Assembly: GCA_002917075.1 (NCBI GenBank)
Contig: NTMA01000074.1
Coordinates: 124,001-188,000 of the forward strand
Direction of reading: 5' to 3'
DNA from: Hawksworthiomyces lignivorus
Taxonomy: Eukaryota; Ascomycota; Sordariomycetes; Ophiostomatales; Ophiostomataceae
Length of the DNA: 64,000 nt
Part shown: positions 9,502-20,727 of the stretch, one piece after another
How the letters are laid out: each line of letters opens with the position of its first letter
Numbering within the stretch: position 1 is the first letter of the stretch
Position numbers and translations under genes: made by a program
Notes under the pieces: model-generated
What the model was told of the DNA's origin: nothing
The model's input: the letters and a program-made list of their open reading frames with translations, nothing else
Database searches by the model: none

Positions 9502-12500
9502 TGGTGGATCCGGATCCGGATTCGTGTAGGGAAACAGACCAGAAGCAGTCTCCCTCAGATCAACTCGCAAACAGAGACTGGATTCAAAGCTCGGTAGTGT
9601 GCTATCCGAACTTTCTTGCTAACAGGATCTCTCCTTGTGATATACCTGTAAAATACGGCCAATTGGCAGAAGCTGAGCACATACCTGGTGCTGTTGAAGG
9701 CAGCCCAATGAGTGCTTAACTGAGATGGCTTGACCTGGTGCTTTTTCTCTGTCTTCACAGGAAAGGGAATCAGGCCAATACAACATGATGTAACCAACAA
9801 ATTCAATTTTTGTCTCTCCTAGATTGCTTCCAGGTATCTGTCTGATTAGATCTAAAATCGTTCTAAAAAAAAATATTAAAGCTATTTCTATTTCCAACTA
9901 TTGCCATACTGTGACAAAATTGTGTGTAAATATCAAGAACAAGGGCATCCGCGGTACAGTCGAAAACACAAGCTAGCCAAGATACTATGTTTTGAATTAT
10001 CATAGGTATAAGACGACTAGAGAATGCTGCCGTTGGATTCTGGGCTTGTATGTGGCCTTGAGCAACAGTGGAAGCCTCAAGATCATAGGCCTCAATAATG
10101 AAGACCAAGAAAGAGCTAGCAGCTGTTGGTCTCGAAGTAGTATTTGAAATTTTACGTTGTACTACAGATGGCAAAACATCGACACTGATGGCCACCAGAA
10201 CAAGTTAATTTACTTCTAGAATTATGGACATCAACGGCTCATTTTGACGTAGCTGTATTATTGCAACTGAGATGTGAGTTAGTACCGGAGAGCCACTTCA
10301 AAATCCGCACGTTCCTGAAGCACGAAGGCACAGATCCGGAGCCATGTATGAACGTACGAATAATTAAACGATTACACTCTAGCTTTCGAATATCTTTCTC
10401 GGCTACATCTTGACACGATCGCCAACATATACAAACTTCAGGCTTAATATTCAAGATCACCTAAGTATAGGGGTCGGAAATAAAAACAATATAAAGTAGA
10501 CTACTCTTGTGAACAATGCAGCAGCCATGTGCTAGGACTTATGTCACGATATTGCAAAAGGTGCAAGCATTGTTAAGAAGTAGCTGTTATAAATTGAAGA
10601 CGCAGAAAGGTAACTGTGCCACAATCGTGAGGAGAGAGGACACATGTGGAGCTTTAGCCTCGTTCCGGACTATCTCCTGTCTACCGTACAACAGAACCCG
10701 TAGGCGCCATAGACAGACTAGATAACTTTCATGAGGATGCCCAAATCGAGCGTGCTGGAGATGCAACTATCGCGACCATACAGGCTTTGTCATCCATTTC
10801 CCAGCATCTAATATCGGTTACTAGCTTTACTCTAGGTGGTCGTAGCACAGTGTTACGCGAGACTATCCAGATGGATCTTTATGAGCTTGTTTGACAGGGT
10901 TAAGTTCACGCCACAGGTAACAGGCAATTGGGTCTTTGCATCTCTATCACCCAATATCCTGGCACTCTCGAAACCACTTGGCTATCCGGCCTCCCGCTAC
11001 CCAACGAGACTTGTACCCCCCTGGCGGGTTCCACTGCACCTGGGATGATGCTGCATTACTAGCCTGGAGCATACAGCTCGAGGTGCGTTCTGTTAGAATG
11101 TATAGGATATGTGGAGCTTCTCATTCTCTTGTTTTTGTTGGACCAGCCTCTATTCAAAACACAAAAAGATATTCACAAAGATTAGAGTTCTCCGTGCTCA
11201 GTGGCAACCTGGGAAATGCCAGATTTACAACGGCTTGCAGCGAAACGGCCCCCACGGCCTTCTTGCATCCATGGCACTGGAAGTCCCTAGTGCATGCAGA
11301 AGTGGCGGTCGCCGATGCTTTTTTTTTTTTTTTTCTGGGGACTTTGCCCGCTCAACTTCTCCCATTCACTTGTTTTGGCAGTGGAGATTAAAAGCGAGAT
11401 TAATACATGTACGAGAACACTGGTCAGGGATGAGGCCAGCAGCTGAGGGACCATAAGGACTGAAGATATACAAGGTTCAGAGGAAAAGGCGGTAAATGTC
11501 CCACAGGTGCTCGCAAGTTTGTTGCGCAATGCAGGTACATAAAGCTGGTGTCTACGCGAAGGAATTCAAGATAGATTGAGAAAAATGGTGGGAAAACATA
11601 GGGCTGGGCGATGAGGAAACAGTCAGGAAGCCCTAGGGATTTGGCGGCAGCACGGCGCATCTATACATGTAGTATTATCTGAAACGAGACAATGCTTGTG
11701 GGATATGCCAGCACATGGTACTGCTTAGAGAGTGTCCTGCAAAACCCCCAGCGCGTCTTGGGCATTGCGTCGGTGGAGAGTGTCCACATATAACGTTATC
11801 GTGACGTTTTGGATCACACAACAAATGGCACAAACTGCCTGTACGAGCATGTCGCCCAGTAAAGTGGTATGTCTTTCGGAAAGTACGGGGTAGCATTACC
11901 GTTTTCCTATCGCCTGCCAGATCGAACAGCTCACCTCCGCCAGCCATGCACCCTTTAGCATTCTGTAGCCGCGTTTTACGGTGAAGAAAGGCAGCCACTC
12001 ATTGTCATAGTATCACATTCTCGACGTCGCATTTACACGACAGCATGTAATCACTACAGAGAAAATATTCCCCGCTTCTGATGATGTACAAGGTCGGGAG
12101 GTCGGGAAGACGTTCAACCGCCTTCATCTCACCACCCCTGTAGGGCTATCGAGGTTGCATTGTGAGATTTTTGCTCCCCTCTTCTGCCTCTTGGTTGTTT
12201 TCTTTTTGTTCAGAAGAACAATGGCCTTTGTTTCCTTTGTGAATTAGCTTGTAGGAAATAGAAGTCGAAGTCGTAGGCCAGGATGCTGGATTCTGCCCGT
12301 CGGTGCAATCACAATGCACATAGTATCTCCTATTTTGTGGAGACGTTGTGATCGGCACCCCTTCTGTGTACTGTACATACATACCAGTTTTCTTATCATT
12401 ATCTACACTGAATCAAAAGCCGTTGGATATCAAGTTCACATTGGACAAGAGGCGGAAAAGACAGCAGGGCCTTGATGAAGCGGACCAACAGGGTATCCGC

Positions 12501-13932
12501 GAAGAATTGGTCAGACACGACTAGGTTCCTCCTCATGGGAGGAGCTTACCACGTCGCGGGGCCGTTGCGTGTCAAGGTGAGCAGTCTCACGTCGCTGCTG
12601 TTGAGTTTTACTGAACCGGCTTTACAGGCTGAAGAGTCGGCATAGAGCTCGTCAGCACCGCCGAAACCACTGAACAGGATATCAGAACCAGCATGTAGAT
12701 GAGCAGTTCAGCGACCTATACGACCATCACGTGAATGGACAGATGCCGGAGAGATCGACATCCATGTGGGGGAGAGAGGACCTGCAGGACCGGCGACCTT
12801 GGAAGGACGAGAGAACAAAGAAAAGAAGCGTATCTAAAATGTGACAGGCGACGGCAGCGACGGGCGGTCACCGGTTGGCGGAAACCAGATAGTAAGTAAG
12901 AAGATGAAGACACATGTTTTGCTTGTGACTTACGGCGTTTTAACTTCATTTGGGTTCCGCGTCTAGTCCGAATTTAGAGCACTTAATTTCTTCAAAGGGA
13001 GGCATTCTGCACTAACGACACAAGTGAAAGAGAGAAGAGACGAAAAGTACCTACGTTAGATAGCGATCATGTCACCAAAGAAATAGAAAAAATTCGCCAA
13101 GCACGCTGTAGAATTAGCAGCAAAGTGTCTCGGAAAACGGCACAAGGGGTAGCAGGATTTGGTCCTTTTTGCGTTATCTGCGTCGACAAAGGAAGGTAGA
13201 TTGAAGTTGAAATTGAGAAAATAGAGTAACGCAGTACGGAGTAAGAACAGCTAGGAAAAACGCTCTATAGAAAAAACAACACCAGGCAGCGATCCCTCTT
13301 AGCCTACGAGGTATTATTCCGAGTACGAGTATATAGACCCGTACATAATGCAGGATCCCACCAAAACGTTACTTAGGAAGCGAACTGCGGGGTGGAATAA
13401 TAAGTAGTGGCTTACGTCTTGTTAAGCCTTTTTTTGTTTTCCTCTGCGTTGCAACTGCGTTGTGGCGACCAAAATCCAAAACGACCCTTTTTCGCCTAGC
13501 GCGGAAAGCACGACAGCGCTCGTATCCACAGCCCTTTCCAAAGGCCGAGAACGAGCCTTCTTGGGGACCAAGGGAAAGCGCCAACGCAGCTCGCACGGAC
13601 TTTGAGCGAGAAGCTGGGATGTCGGAGGGGGGAAGAGAAAAAGAAAAAGCGAAACCCTCCTCTCTCGCCCCCAAATCCTTTAACACACGCCCGAACTCCC
13701 GCCAATCGCAAACACAAAAAGCACCGCATCCGCCCCGTTATCTTCGTCCGATCGCAGCCTACAGCTCGCTGAACACAGCCCTGCTCACTCATAGCTCATT
13801 TGCTACAGTTGCTCACCTCTCTTTTTTCGGTCCTTTCCTCCCTTTCGTCGACGAAAACGACGCAGATGAGTGCCCAAATGCTGTCAATGCGATTTGCGCT
13901 TTGAGTCTTTGTCAACGGGATCCCGCACCGCC
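9502..13932. other. 4.4-kb gene-poor stretch
   Basis: Open frames are all short and without family resemblance or codon bias. I see no terminal repeats, transposase or reverse-transcriptase motifs. A T run occurs near 11321-11334. The last 500 bases are C/T-rich and probably form the promoter and leader of the Zn2Cys6 gene. Degenerate relics of old genes or elements cannot be excluded by eye. Confidence 0.55.
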
Positions 13933-16189
13933 ATGGTCGGCGTTCCAGGTCGATCCAAGGCGTGCTCGACATGCCGCAGGCGCAAGAAAGGGGTGAGTGC
14001 GGCTGCTAAATTCCTTTTTTCTTTTGTCTTGCTCTTTGAGCCGCCTGCCCTCCAGCCCTTTTGAAGCCTCTACATTGAAGCCTCTACATTGAAGCCTCTA
14101 CATTGAAGCTATTGTGCGGTCAGCCCAGTGGCTGTCCGGCACGGGTACTTCACGAGCACTTTCTCGGGTCCCGGAGTCTCGGGATGCGGACATGCACCCG
14201 CCAACTTTCCTCATACGGCAACATCCTCTTTGTCTCTCTCAGTTGTTCGTGCAACCATCTAGCGTTTGCTATGGTGCTTCGTTCAATATTTCACATTGCA
14301 GCCTCGTGTGCCCAAGCGGGACTCATGGCATGGTTCTTCTAGTCGGGTACCAAGCCATCAAACGAAATATATTGCATCTTGGACGATCCTTCCGGTCCGC
14401 CGGAAATGGCTCGCCAAGTCAAACTTCCCATCTAGAGCCTCACACTTTGCGGCGCTACCCAGAACTAACAGAGCTTTCTTCCGCTCTCATGATAGTGCGA
14501 CTTCCAGCGGCCAGCATGTAGCCAATGCCGGCGAGCCGGCTTGGAGTGTGGCGGCTACGAGCGTCGTCGCATCTTTGTGCACACTACCCAGGAAAATCCA
14601 TCTGCTCTGATGTCCATCCGCGACAGCTCCACTACTCCCGGCAGCACTAGCGATGAAGGCGCCATTGGTGGCAGCATCCGTAACCGAGCTTCGAACCCTG
14701 CCGGCGGTAGCACCACAAGCCAGTCTACCAATACCAGCATTCATGCGGCAAACCGCCGCAGCCTAGCACGCTATGTGCGTGCTGCTTCTGCTCCACGACG
14801 AGACTCGAGCGACCTGCGCATCGTACCGGTGCAATTTGGTGACGCCATAGCCGGGTCGCCCGGCAGCGACAGCAGTCTCATCGGCTCAGCACGCGAAGAA
14901 GCTTTGCTGGCTGTATTTTGGGAGTCGTATCTCCCAAATAGCTGCATGTTTCCTTCTAAAGCCATCGGCTATGCTAGCGGAGGCTGGACGAATGTCGTGC
15001 AGTCTTTGTACCGTAAAGATCCTGTGCTGCATTATACCTTGATGGCAAACTGCTTTTCTGCGATCGCCCGACGCGATAGCTCACGCGCGATGGCCGAGCA
15101 AAGCTTGCGAGCACACGGCCGGGCATTGCACGTGTTGCGCCTAGCCCTCAATCATCCGCAGAAAGCCCGAAGCGATAGTGTCTTCTCTGCTCTGCGGTTG
15201 ATGATTGTCTTTTCCGTACGTTATTGTCTTCTGGTCTTCTTGGCTTGCACAATTGCCTTTTGAGACATGACGATTGCTTACGTACCTATTTTGTTAGATG
15301 TTCTTTTCAGACCGGTATGAAGAAGACCGTAGAGCACGAGCCCGTGGCTGGAAAGAACATAACGCCGGTGTTCTCGCCTTGCTCCGGGCTCGGGGGCCAG
15401 AGGCCCACATTACAGGCCACGGCCATCAGATGTTTGTCGACTGTCGTCTGGCCTTGGTATGGCACCCCCCCTTTTCTACTTTTGTTAGCGTATCTAACAC
15501 GCGGCCCGTAGATTGTTGCTTCCATCCAGCTTCGCAAGAGATCACCGCTCAATAGTCACCAATGGATGACTATTCCTTGGTCCAAGGTCCCCAAAACGCC
15601 AAAGGACCAGCTTATAGATATCATATGCGGTATTCCAAGCATCCTTGAGGGTGCCGACTGGCTGGCGGAGCTCCCAAATGCCAAGGGCAGAGAAGAATTC
15701 CACAAGAAAGTTGTAGCCACATGCTGGAACTATGACAGGCAGCTCCGCGCCTGGTACGAAGCCAACATTCCCAAAGAACGCCTGCGGGCTCTTGAACTTA
15801 ACTCGGCTGATGGCTCTCTGTCTACGGAAGACCTGTCCATCATTTATGTAACGCTTGTCTACTGTACTGGCTGCCTCTTGCTCTACAGCACCATGGGGAC
15901 GCTCGGCATACCCGACCTTCCTCCACATACCAATGTGAGCGCGTACATACACAAAATTGCTCGGTATCTCAAAGTCTTTTTTCACCCCAGCACTGGCCAA
16001 TATGGTCTCGAAATGACCTCTTTTCCCCTCGGCCTGTGTCTGCAAATACTATCGTCCAACTTCCCAACGGGTGGCAATATCGTCGAAGAACGAGCCATGT
16101 TTACACAGCTCCTTGAGACGGATCGTGGCCGGGAAATTCTGGACTTCTTGCGCAGCATGCTGAACACAAATGAGACCACCAAGAAATAA
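13933..16189 (+). CDS. Zn2Cys6 transcription factor with fungal_trans_2-type region
   Basis: Four exons: 13933-13992, 14496-15215, 15298-15456 and 15512-16189, giving 538 residues. The zinc cluster is split by the first intron. Splicing joins CSTCRRRKKG to CDFQRPACSQCRRAGLEC, giving Cys11, 14, 21, 28, 31 and 38 with the canonical CX2CX6CX6CX2CX6C spacing. The intron sits at the KKG/CD junction, a common position in this family. The rest is an alpha-helical regulatory region (for example LEGADWLAELPNAKGREEF), resembling the fungal_trans_2 class of regulators, followed by a C-terminus ending in DFLRSMLNTNETTKK. The first intron (503 nt) is unusually long and includes a 14-bp tandem repeat. The other introns are 82 and 55 nt. 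All junctions are phase 0. The target genes are unknown. It is the nearest regulator to the transporter/carbamoylase pair, but no direct link is visible. Confidence 0.85.
14061..14109. repeat. 14-bp tandem repeat, 3.5 copies
   Basis: The unit TTGAAGCCTCTACA occurs three times in exact tandem (14061-14102), followed by a seven-base partial copy. It lies in the long first intron of the Zn2Cys6 gene. Confidence 0.95.
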
Positions 16190-17314
16190 GGCATGACAAA
16201 GGTTCGGCAGCCATCGGCCATCAAAAGTTACGAATTACGCGCACTCACGTCCCTTTATCGTCTTTTTCATGCATTTAATAGACGCGAAAGCACCGAAGAG
16301 TACTCACGTACCACAAAACAGCCGGGTTTTGTCAGAAGTTGACTCGATAGTAGACTAACTACGAGTCCCAGCAACCTTTAGATTGAAAAGAAAATTCCCA
16401 GGGGAGGGCGTTTCGGGATGACCTCAATTTCGGCGTACCGGAGACAGGCTTCTGTCTATTCGCATTTTGAATTTTGATTTTGGAATCGCATTTAACGATC
16501 TATATACCTTGCTCTGTTTTGTATGACGGCGTTTTACTGTTGCATTTCAGTATTTTAACGATGAGACGGCGGAAATGGTCACGATATGGTTCGTTCTGCT
16601 TCGAGGAGGAAGTACCAGGACAACGATGAAACTCGAGGCCGCAGGACTCGTGAAGCGGAGGATGAGCACTATGGAGTCGTCTTGATGTGCGGCGCAGGGT
16701 GTTTTGCTACGTCTCTTTGCCGCCAGACACGGAATCGCATTGTCGACGCACCGCATTTGAGTAACTCGGGTTTGGCTTCGGCTTATGAAATCCTCAATCA
16801 ATTAGGAATGTTTCGTGATAAAATTGCTAGTAGTATTTGGTCACTGAGATGTGCTGTAAGTAATAAATAAGAACCGCAGATTTCAAAAGACAATTTCTTG
16901 CATCTGGCCTGGTATTGATTGCTTGTGTCACTCTGTTCTTTGAATTGGCTTTATGGGCTTCCTGTATGAGGATCTGTTACACGCGGTCAAACAGCCAGAT
17001 TAACGGACAAGTGTATGTCCAGACGTTAAGTGAATGGAACCAGCCGAAATTGTTGGGCAGACCATGTAACACGGGGCGAAGACAAATGATATAAGACAAG
17101 CGACTGCGAGTAAAGCCTAGCATATTGTGAAGCAAAGTGACTAGGTTTGGTTATGTTGTTCTCGTAGGCCAGTTTTGCTACTTTGCTACCAAATAAAAAT
17201 AAAGGCCCTTCAGCTCTCTTCTACACAATTTCTCGCACTCCTTCCCCTTAAACTAAGCAGCCTTCGCTTAGCAGCTTTTTGGATAAAAACAGCTGAAAAC
17301 ACCATTGCAACATA
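16190..17314. other. Intergenic region
   Basis: No supported gene. A 94-codon frame at 16586-16870 (+) has an ATG but no recognisable domain, so I do not annotate it. Confidence 0.5.
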
Positions 17315-17530
17315 ATGTGCACGACGTGGTACGAGATCTGGTACTGTAAAAGCTGCGCCGCTTTGGTCAGCTGGTCCGACGGGCGCACAGTGTACTGCGG
17401 CAAGCACGACCGGAATGAGCCGTGCGAGACGCAGACGCGCATCTATGAGACTGAACACCCAGAGCTGTGTGGAAAATGCCAGCCCATGCTGCCTCTGAGA
17501 CGAAGCTTGCGGCTGCACAACAAGCAGTGA
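17315..17530 (+). CDS. Small cysteine-rich protein with two CxxC pairs (hypothetical)
   Basis: A 71-residue frame beginning MCTTWYEIWYCKSC. It has seven cysteines, at positions 2, 11, 14, 28, 37, 52 and 55. CxxC pairs at 11-14 and 52-55, with Cys28, Cys37 and His31 between them, suggest a zinc-ribbon-like or treble-clef fold. There is no signal peptide, so a secreted effector is unlikely; it would act inside the cell. The C-terminus is basic. Small proteins that begin MC.. with spaced CxxC pairs are common and uncharacterised in ascomycetes. I do not recognise a named family. The regular cysteine spacing makes the frame more credible than neighbouring ones, but a chance frame is possible. Confidence 0.5.
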   Translation: MCTTWYEIWYCKSCAALVSWSDGRTVYCGKHDRNEPCETQTRIYETEHPELCGKCQPMLPLRRSLRLHNKQ

Positions 17531-18280
17531 GGACGACAAAGCTCATTCGCTTCATGTATTGTAGCGTCTTATTTGGACTAAACGGACACGTTATGATGGC
17601 AAGATCTAAACCGGACAACAGTATAGCATAAGCACCGAAAGATCCAGGGGATTTATCGAAAGACAAACCCATCGCCATGGAAGATACTATGATAAGCAGC
17701 GCCTGTAATATTTTGATAGTTCAAGATGCTACTCCAGCAGGTTTGCAAATCTGTACGCACTGCTCCTCAAAGCTGTAGATTTGTCACAAGAAACAACAAG
17801 GCGTTGACATGATGCTAACATTGGACTGCCTGTCACACCAACGCCACTGCTAGGCTTATAGGCTCAATCTTGAAATCTCCTTCTCGCTTACCGCATCTGG
17901 TATCAACTTGTGAACACAGCATATTAGACTTTTCTTGGCGTAAACGCCTCGGTGGGGGGATGTTGGAATACGTTAATAGACAGTGGAGCACAGGATTATA
18001 AGAAAGCAGTCTCGGGATTTGAGTTATCAACAGTGAGAATTCGTACATATTGTCGCAAACAAGCAAAAATAACCCAAAAATTTCCTATCAGCAAAGAAAC
18101 CAAAGGTAAAACAACCGTAACAAACACTGGATATCATGGTCAGTCTGACTTCGAATTCCACTCCTGTCCCAGCCAAAACTTGGCTCTTCACTAGTCCTTC
18201 TTCGCACGGCACAACCTAGCTCTCTTTGACGACGGGCAGATCACCGGCAGCGCGGCTGGTTCTGCCTCTTTGCCCTCTCT
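17531..18280. other. Convergent intergenic spacer
   Basis: Nothing recognisable between the small Cys-rich frame (+) and FMP52 (-). It probably contains the 3' UTR of FMP52, including the C/T-rich bases close to its stop codon. Confidence 0.5.
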
Positions 18281-19054
18281 TTATTTCGCACTTGGGGGCC
18301 ACTCGTCCCGCCCCAGCCTCACGATGTCGGCAGCCTCCAGCTCCCAGTAGGCGGACGGCGCCTTGCCCTGGGATACCAGCAGCACCGCGTGGGCGGCGGC
18401 CTTTGCGATGACGTCAGCGTCCTGGGCGAAGCGGTCGTGCAGGCCGCTGGACACCATGTTGATGCCGTGGGCGAGGAGCTTGAACAGGCCGGCACCGGTA
18501 TGCTCGACCTCGCGGTCGCCCAGGATCAGGCCGGGGTGGAGGATGACGGCGTTCTTGAACTTGAGCTCCTTGATCGTATCCTCGACGCCGTTCTTCATCT
18601 GCGAGTAGGGCAACCGGCTCGCCAGCAGCGCGCGCGTGCCGGCGCTGGACACAAACACAAACGTGTCGACGGTGCTGTCGCCGGACCCCTCCTTGGCCGC
18701 CGCCTTGGCGGCGCGCGCGATCTCCACGTTGAGGTCGTGGTCGATCTTCCACTGGTTGGCGATGCCGCCGGCGGCCTTGCGCGTCGTGCCGAGGGCGGAG
18801 AAGACGACGCTCGGCGCGCTGGACAGCCCCTGCAGCGCGGGCACCCACTTGGCCGTGTCGGGCTCGACGACGGCGTCGAGCTTCGCCTTGCCCTCGACGG
18901 CGGCCTGCGCATCCGCCTGCTTGGGCGCCCGGCGCGTGATGGTGTGCACCGTGCCGTAGGCGTCGAGGCCGAGCAGGGCGGTGACGAGGTGGGCGCCGAC
19001 GAGGCCCGTGGCGCCGAAGACGGCTGACACGATGGGCGCGGTCGAAGAGGCCAT
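18281..19054 (-). CDS. FMP52: FMP52-like NAD(P)-binding protein, mitochondrial outer membrane
   Basis: An intronless 257-residue protein starting MASSTAPIVSAVFGATGLVG. The dinucleotide-binding GATGLVG motif is at 14-20, and later comes FVFVSSAGTRALLASRLPYSQMKNGVED, where the Tyr..Lys pair resembles the short-chain-dehydrogenase active site. HPGLILGDRE and the AHGIN segment are typical of the FMP52/HTATIP2-like family of atypical reductases. Yeast Fmp52 is attached to the outer face of mitochondria; its reaction is unknown. The frame extends 73 codons upstream, but that part is low-complexity and charged and the usual family start is the internal methionine at 19054. The gene is GC-rich at third positions, unlike its flanks. 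The family assignment is strong and the function inferred. Confidence 0.88.
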   Translation of the reverse strand: MASSTAPIVSAVFGATGLVGAHLVTALLGLDAYGTVHTITRRAPKQADAQAAVEGKAKLDAVVEPDTAKWVPALQGLSSAPSVVFSALGTTRKAAGGIANQWKIDHDLNVEIARAAKAAAKEGSGDSTVDTFVFVSSAGTRALLASRLPYSQMKNGVEDTIKELKFKNAVILHPGLILGDREVEHTGAGLFKLLAHGINMVSSGLHDRFAQDADVIAKAAAHAVLLVSQGKAPSAYWELEAADIVRLGRDEWPPSAK

Positions 19055-20727
19055 GTCTGCGGCTGCTGACGATGCGCGTGTGCTGCTGTTCGTTCGCGAC
19101 GTGTTTTTTGGGTCCCTAATTTCTTCTTTTTTTTTTCCCCCCTTTAGTTTTGCTTGGCTCTCAATTGGCTCCGCTTTTCGATGGGAAGCAGATGGTTGCG
19201 ACTCTTGAGAAGAAAGATGGCGGAATTGTTGCTCTCGTACAAAACGAGTTTGTTCGTCAATCGAAAGGTTCAAAAATCTGACTGGGTTGCTCGGTGGGCA
19301 CGACGACGAGCATTAAAGACAAAACCGTTTGCCACCTTTCTCTACAATATATACGTTGCCTCGGTAGGGAAGAGATCTCTCGGACACATTTCCTGTCATG
19401 AATAATCTATCCGAGCTCTAAAAAAGGGAGCTATCATATGATTCTATGGGAGCTAGAAGAGACTTCTATCAATTGCTTTTTACGAAAGCATGCTGGCGTC
19501 ATCAGAGTACGAGGGCGGGCTGTGATAAGTATCCGGCACCCCAGGCACATTTCCACAGGCGGTCGCACGTCGCTTCATTATCACGGAAGGTCGCGTGCTG
19601 CAATGCACGAGTACGTGCTATGGTACGTAGTGCAGCTGCTTGCCTAAAGCCTACGAATGAAGGAGAATGGGTAACGGATGGCACGGGCTGGAATGAGATG
19701 GGTACAGAGAGAGAGAAAGCTATTACAAAAAGCTACACATACAAATTGACTCCACCTGACAGAGTATGTGCATGCGTATTCGCATTCATCTTCAAGAATA
19801 TGCCATTGACAAAATTAGAAAGGTAGCTAAATTAGTGGGGCTCGGTTGCTGTCTGAGTTCTAGGCTCGGTTGCGCTAATTTCAGTCTTTCCGCCCGGAAC
19901 CGTCGACATAGGGGGTGCATGGAGCAGGCATACCCATCTATTAATGCATGATTTGATGCCAAGAATCAATTATAGACGACGTAGACCGAGAACTACAAGA
20001 AGATGGCACTACTACAACAAAAAGGTCCTGACTTCGAGCTTCCTAGCCAAGTGTATGTTCATTTGTTGAATTTGGGGACATCTTCACGAAAAGGACTGTA
20101 CGTGATGTGGAGGTCCTGAGCTTTACCTTCTAATCATCATCTGTCAAGCTGTCGAGCTTAGCCACGAAGAGTTGAACTGAATCGCAACGACTTCAAAATC
20201 AACAGCACTGTACGTTTAAAACTGGCCAACAGTGAGGTCATAAGTGTGCCGCTGTCTCAGTCTGTTTTATATCTGTCAACCTGTTTGTGGTAGACAGCGG
20301 TAGTTCTATTGCCATGTATGCGAAGTGAATGCTTCGTACTTCCTCGCAAGTTGTGAAGAAGCCAAGTCATGTTGACTTGCATAGCTTTGGGTCAACTAGG
20401 CACATGGATTTCAGGGCAAGCTGTTTCTCTGGCTCAAAACGCCAATTCTCATTGGAATCATCCTAGTGCTCAGCCAACTACGTAGCCCACATTTAGTAGT
20501 TCACAACTATGAAATGTAAATATCTCGACTGTCTGCGGCCTCTAGCCAGGTTTCGTTTCCAACCAATGCCATTCCAACCCGGCGGTAGTGTTTAGCACAA
20601 GCCCTAGCCTCAGCCCCGGTCCCGATCCCGATCCCAGTCCCGGTCTTGTTATCATCAATTGGCTCCACAAGCATTGCCCAAAACACTGATGTTCCTTTGC
20701 CGTCATACTTGCATCGAGCAACTGGTT
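19055..20727. other. Intergenic region upstream of FMP52 and downstream of the HET gene
   Basis: No supported gene. It contains a perfect inverted repeat with 7-bp arms at 20363-20379 (CAAGTCA, 3-base loop, TGACTTG) and a degenerate tandem run of CCCGAT/CCCGGT units near 20615-20645. The function of neither is known. Confidence 0.5.

Noticed and set aside
8071..9570. 499-codon frame antisense to the carbamoylase-racemase gene
   Set aside because: A shadow of the GC-rich third positions of the sense gene; low-complexity Asp/Gly/Ala/Arg composition and no motif.
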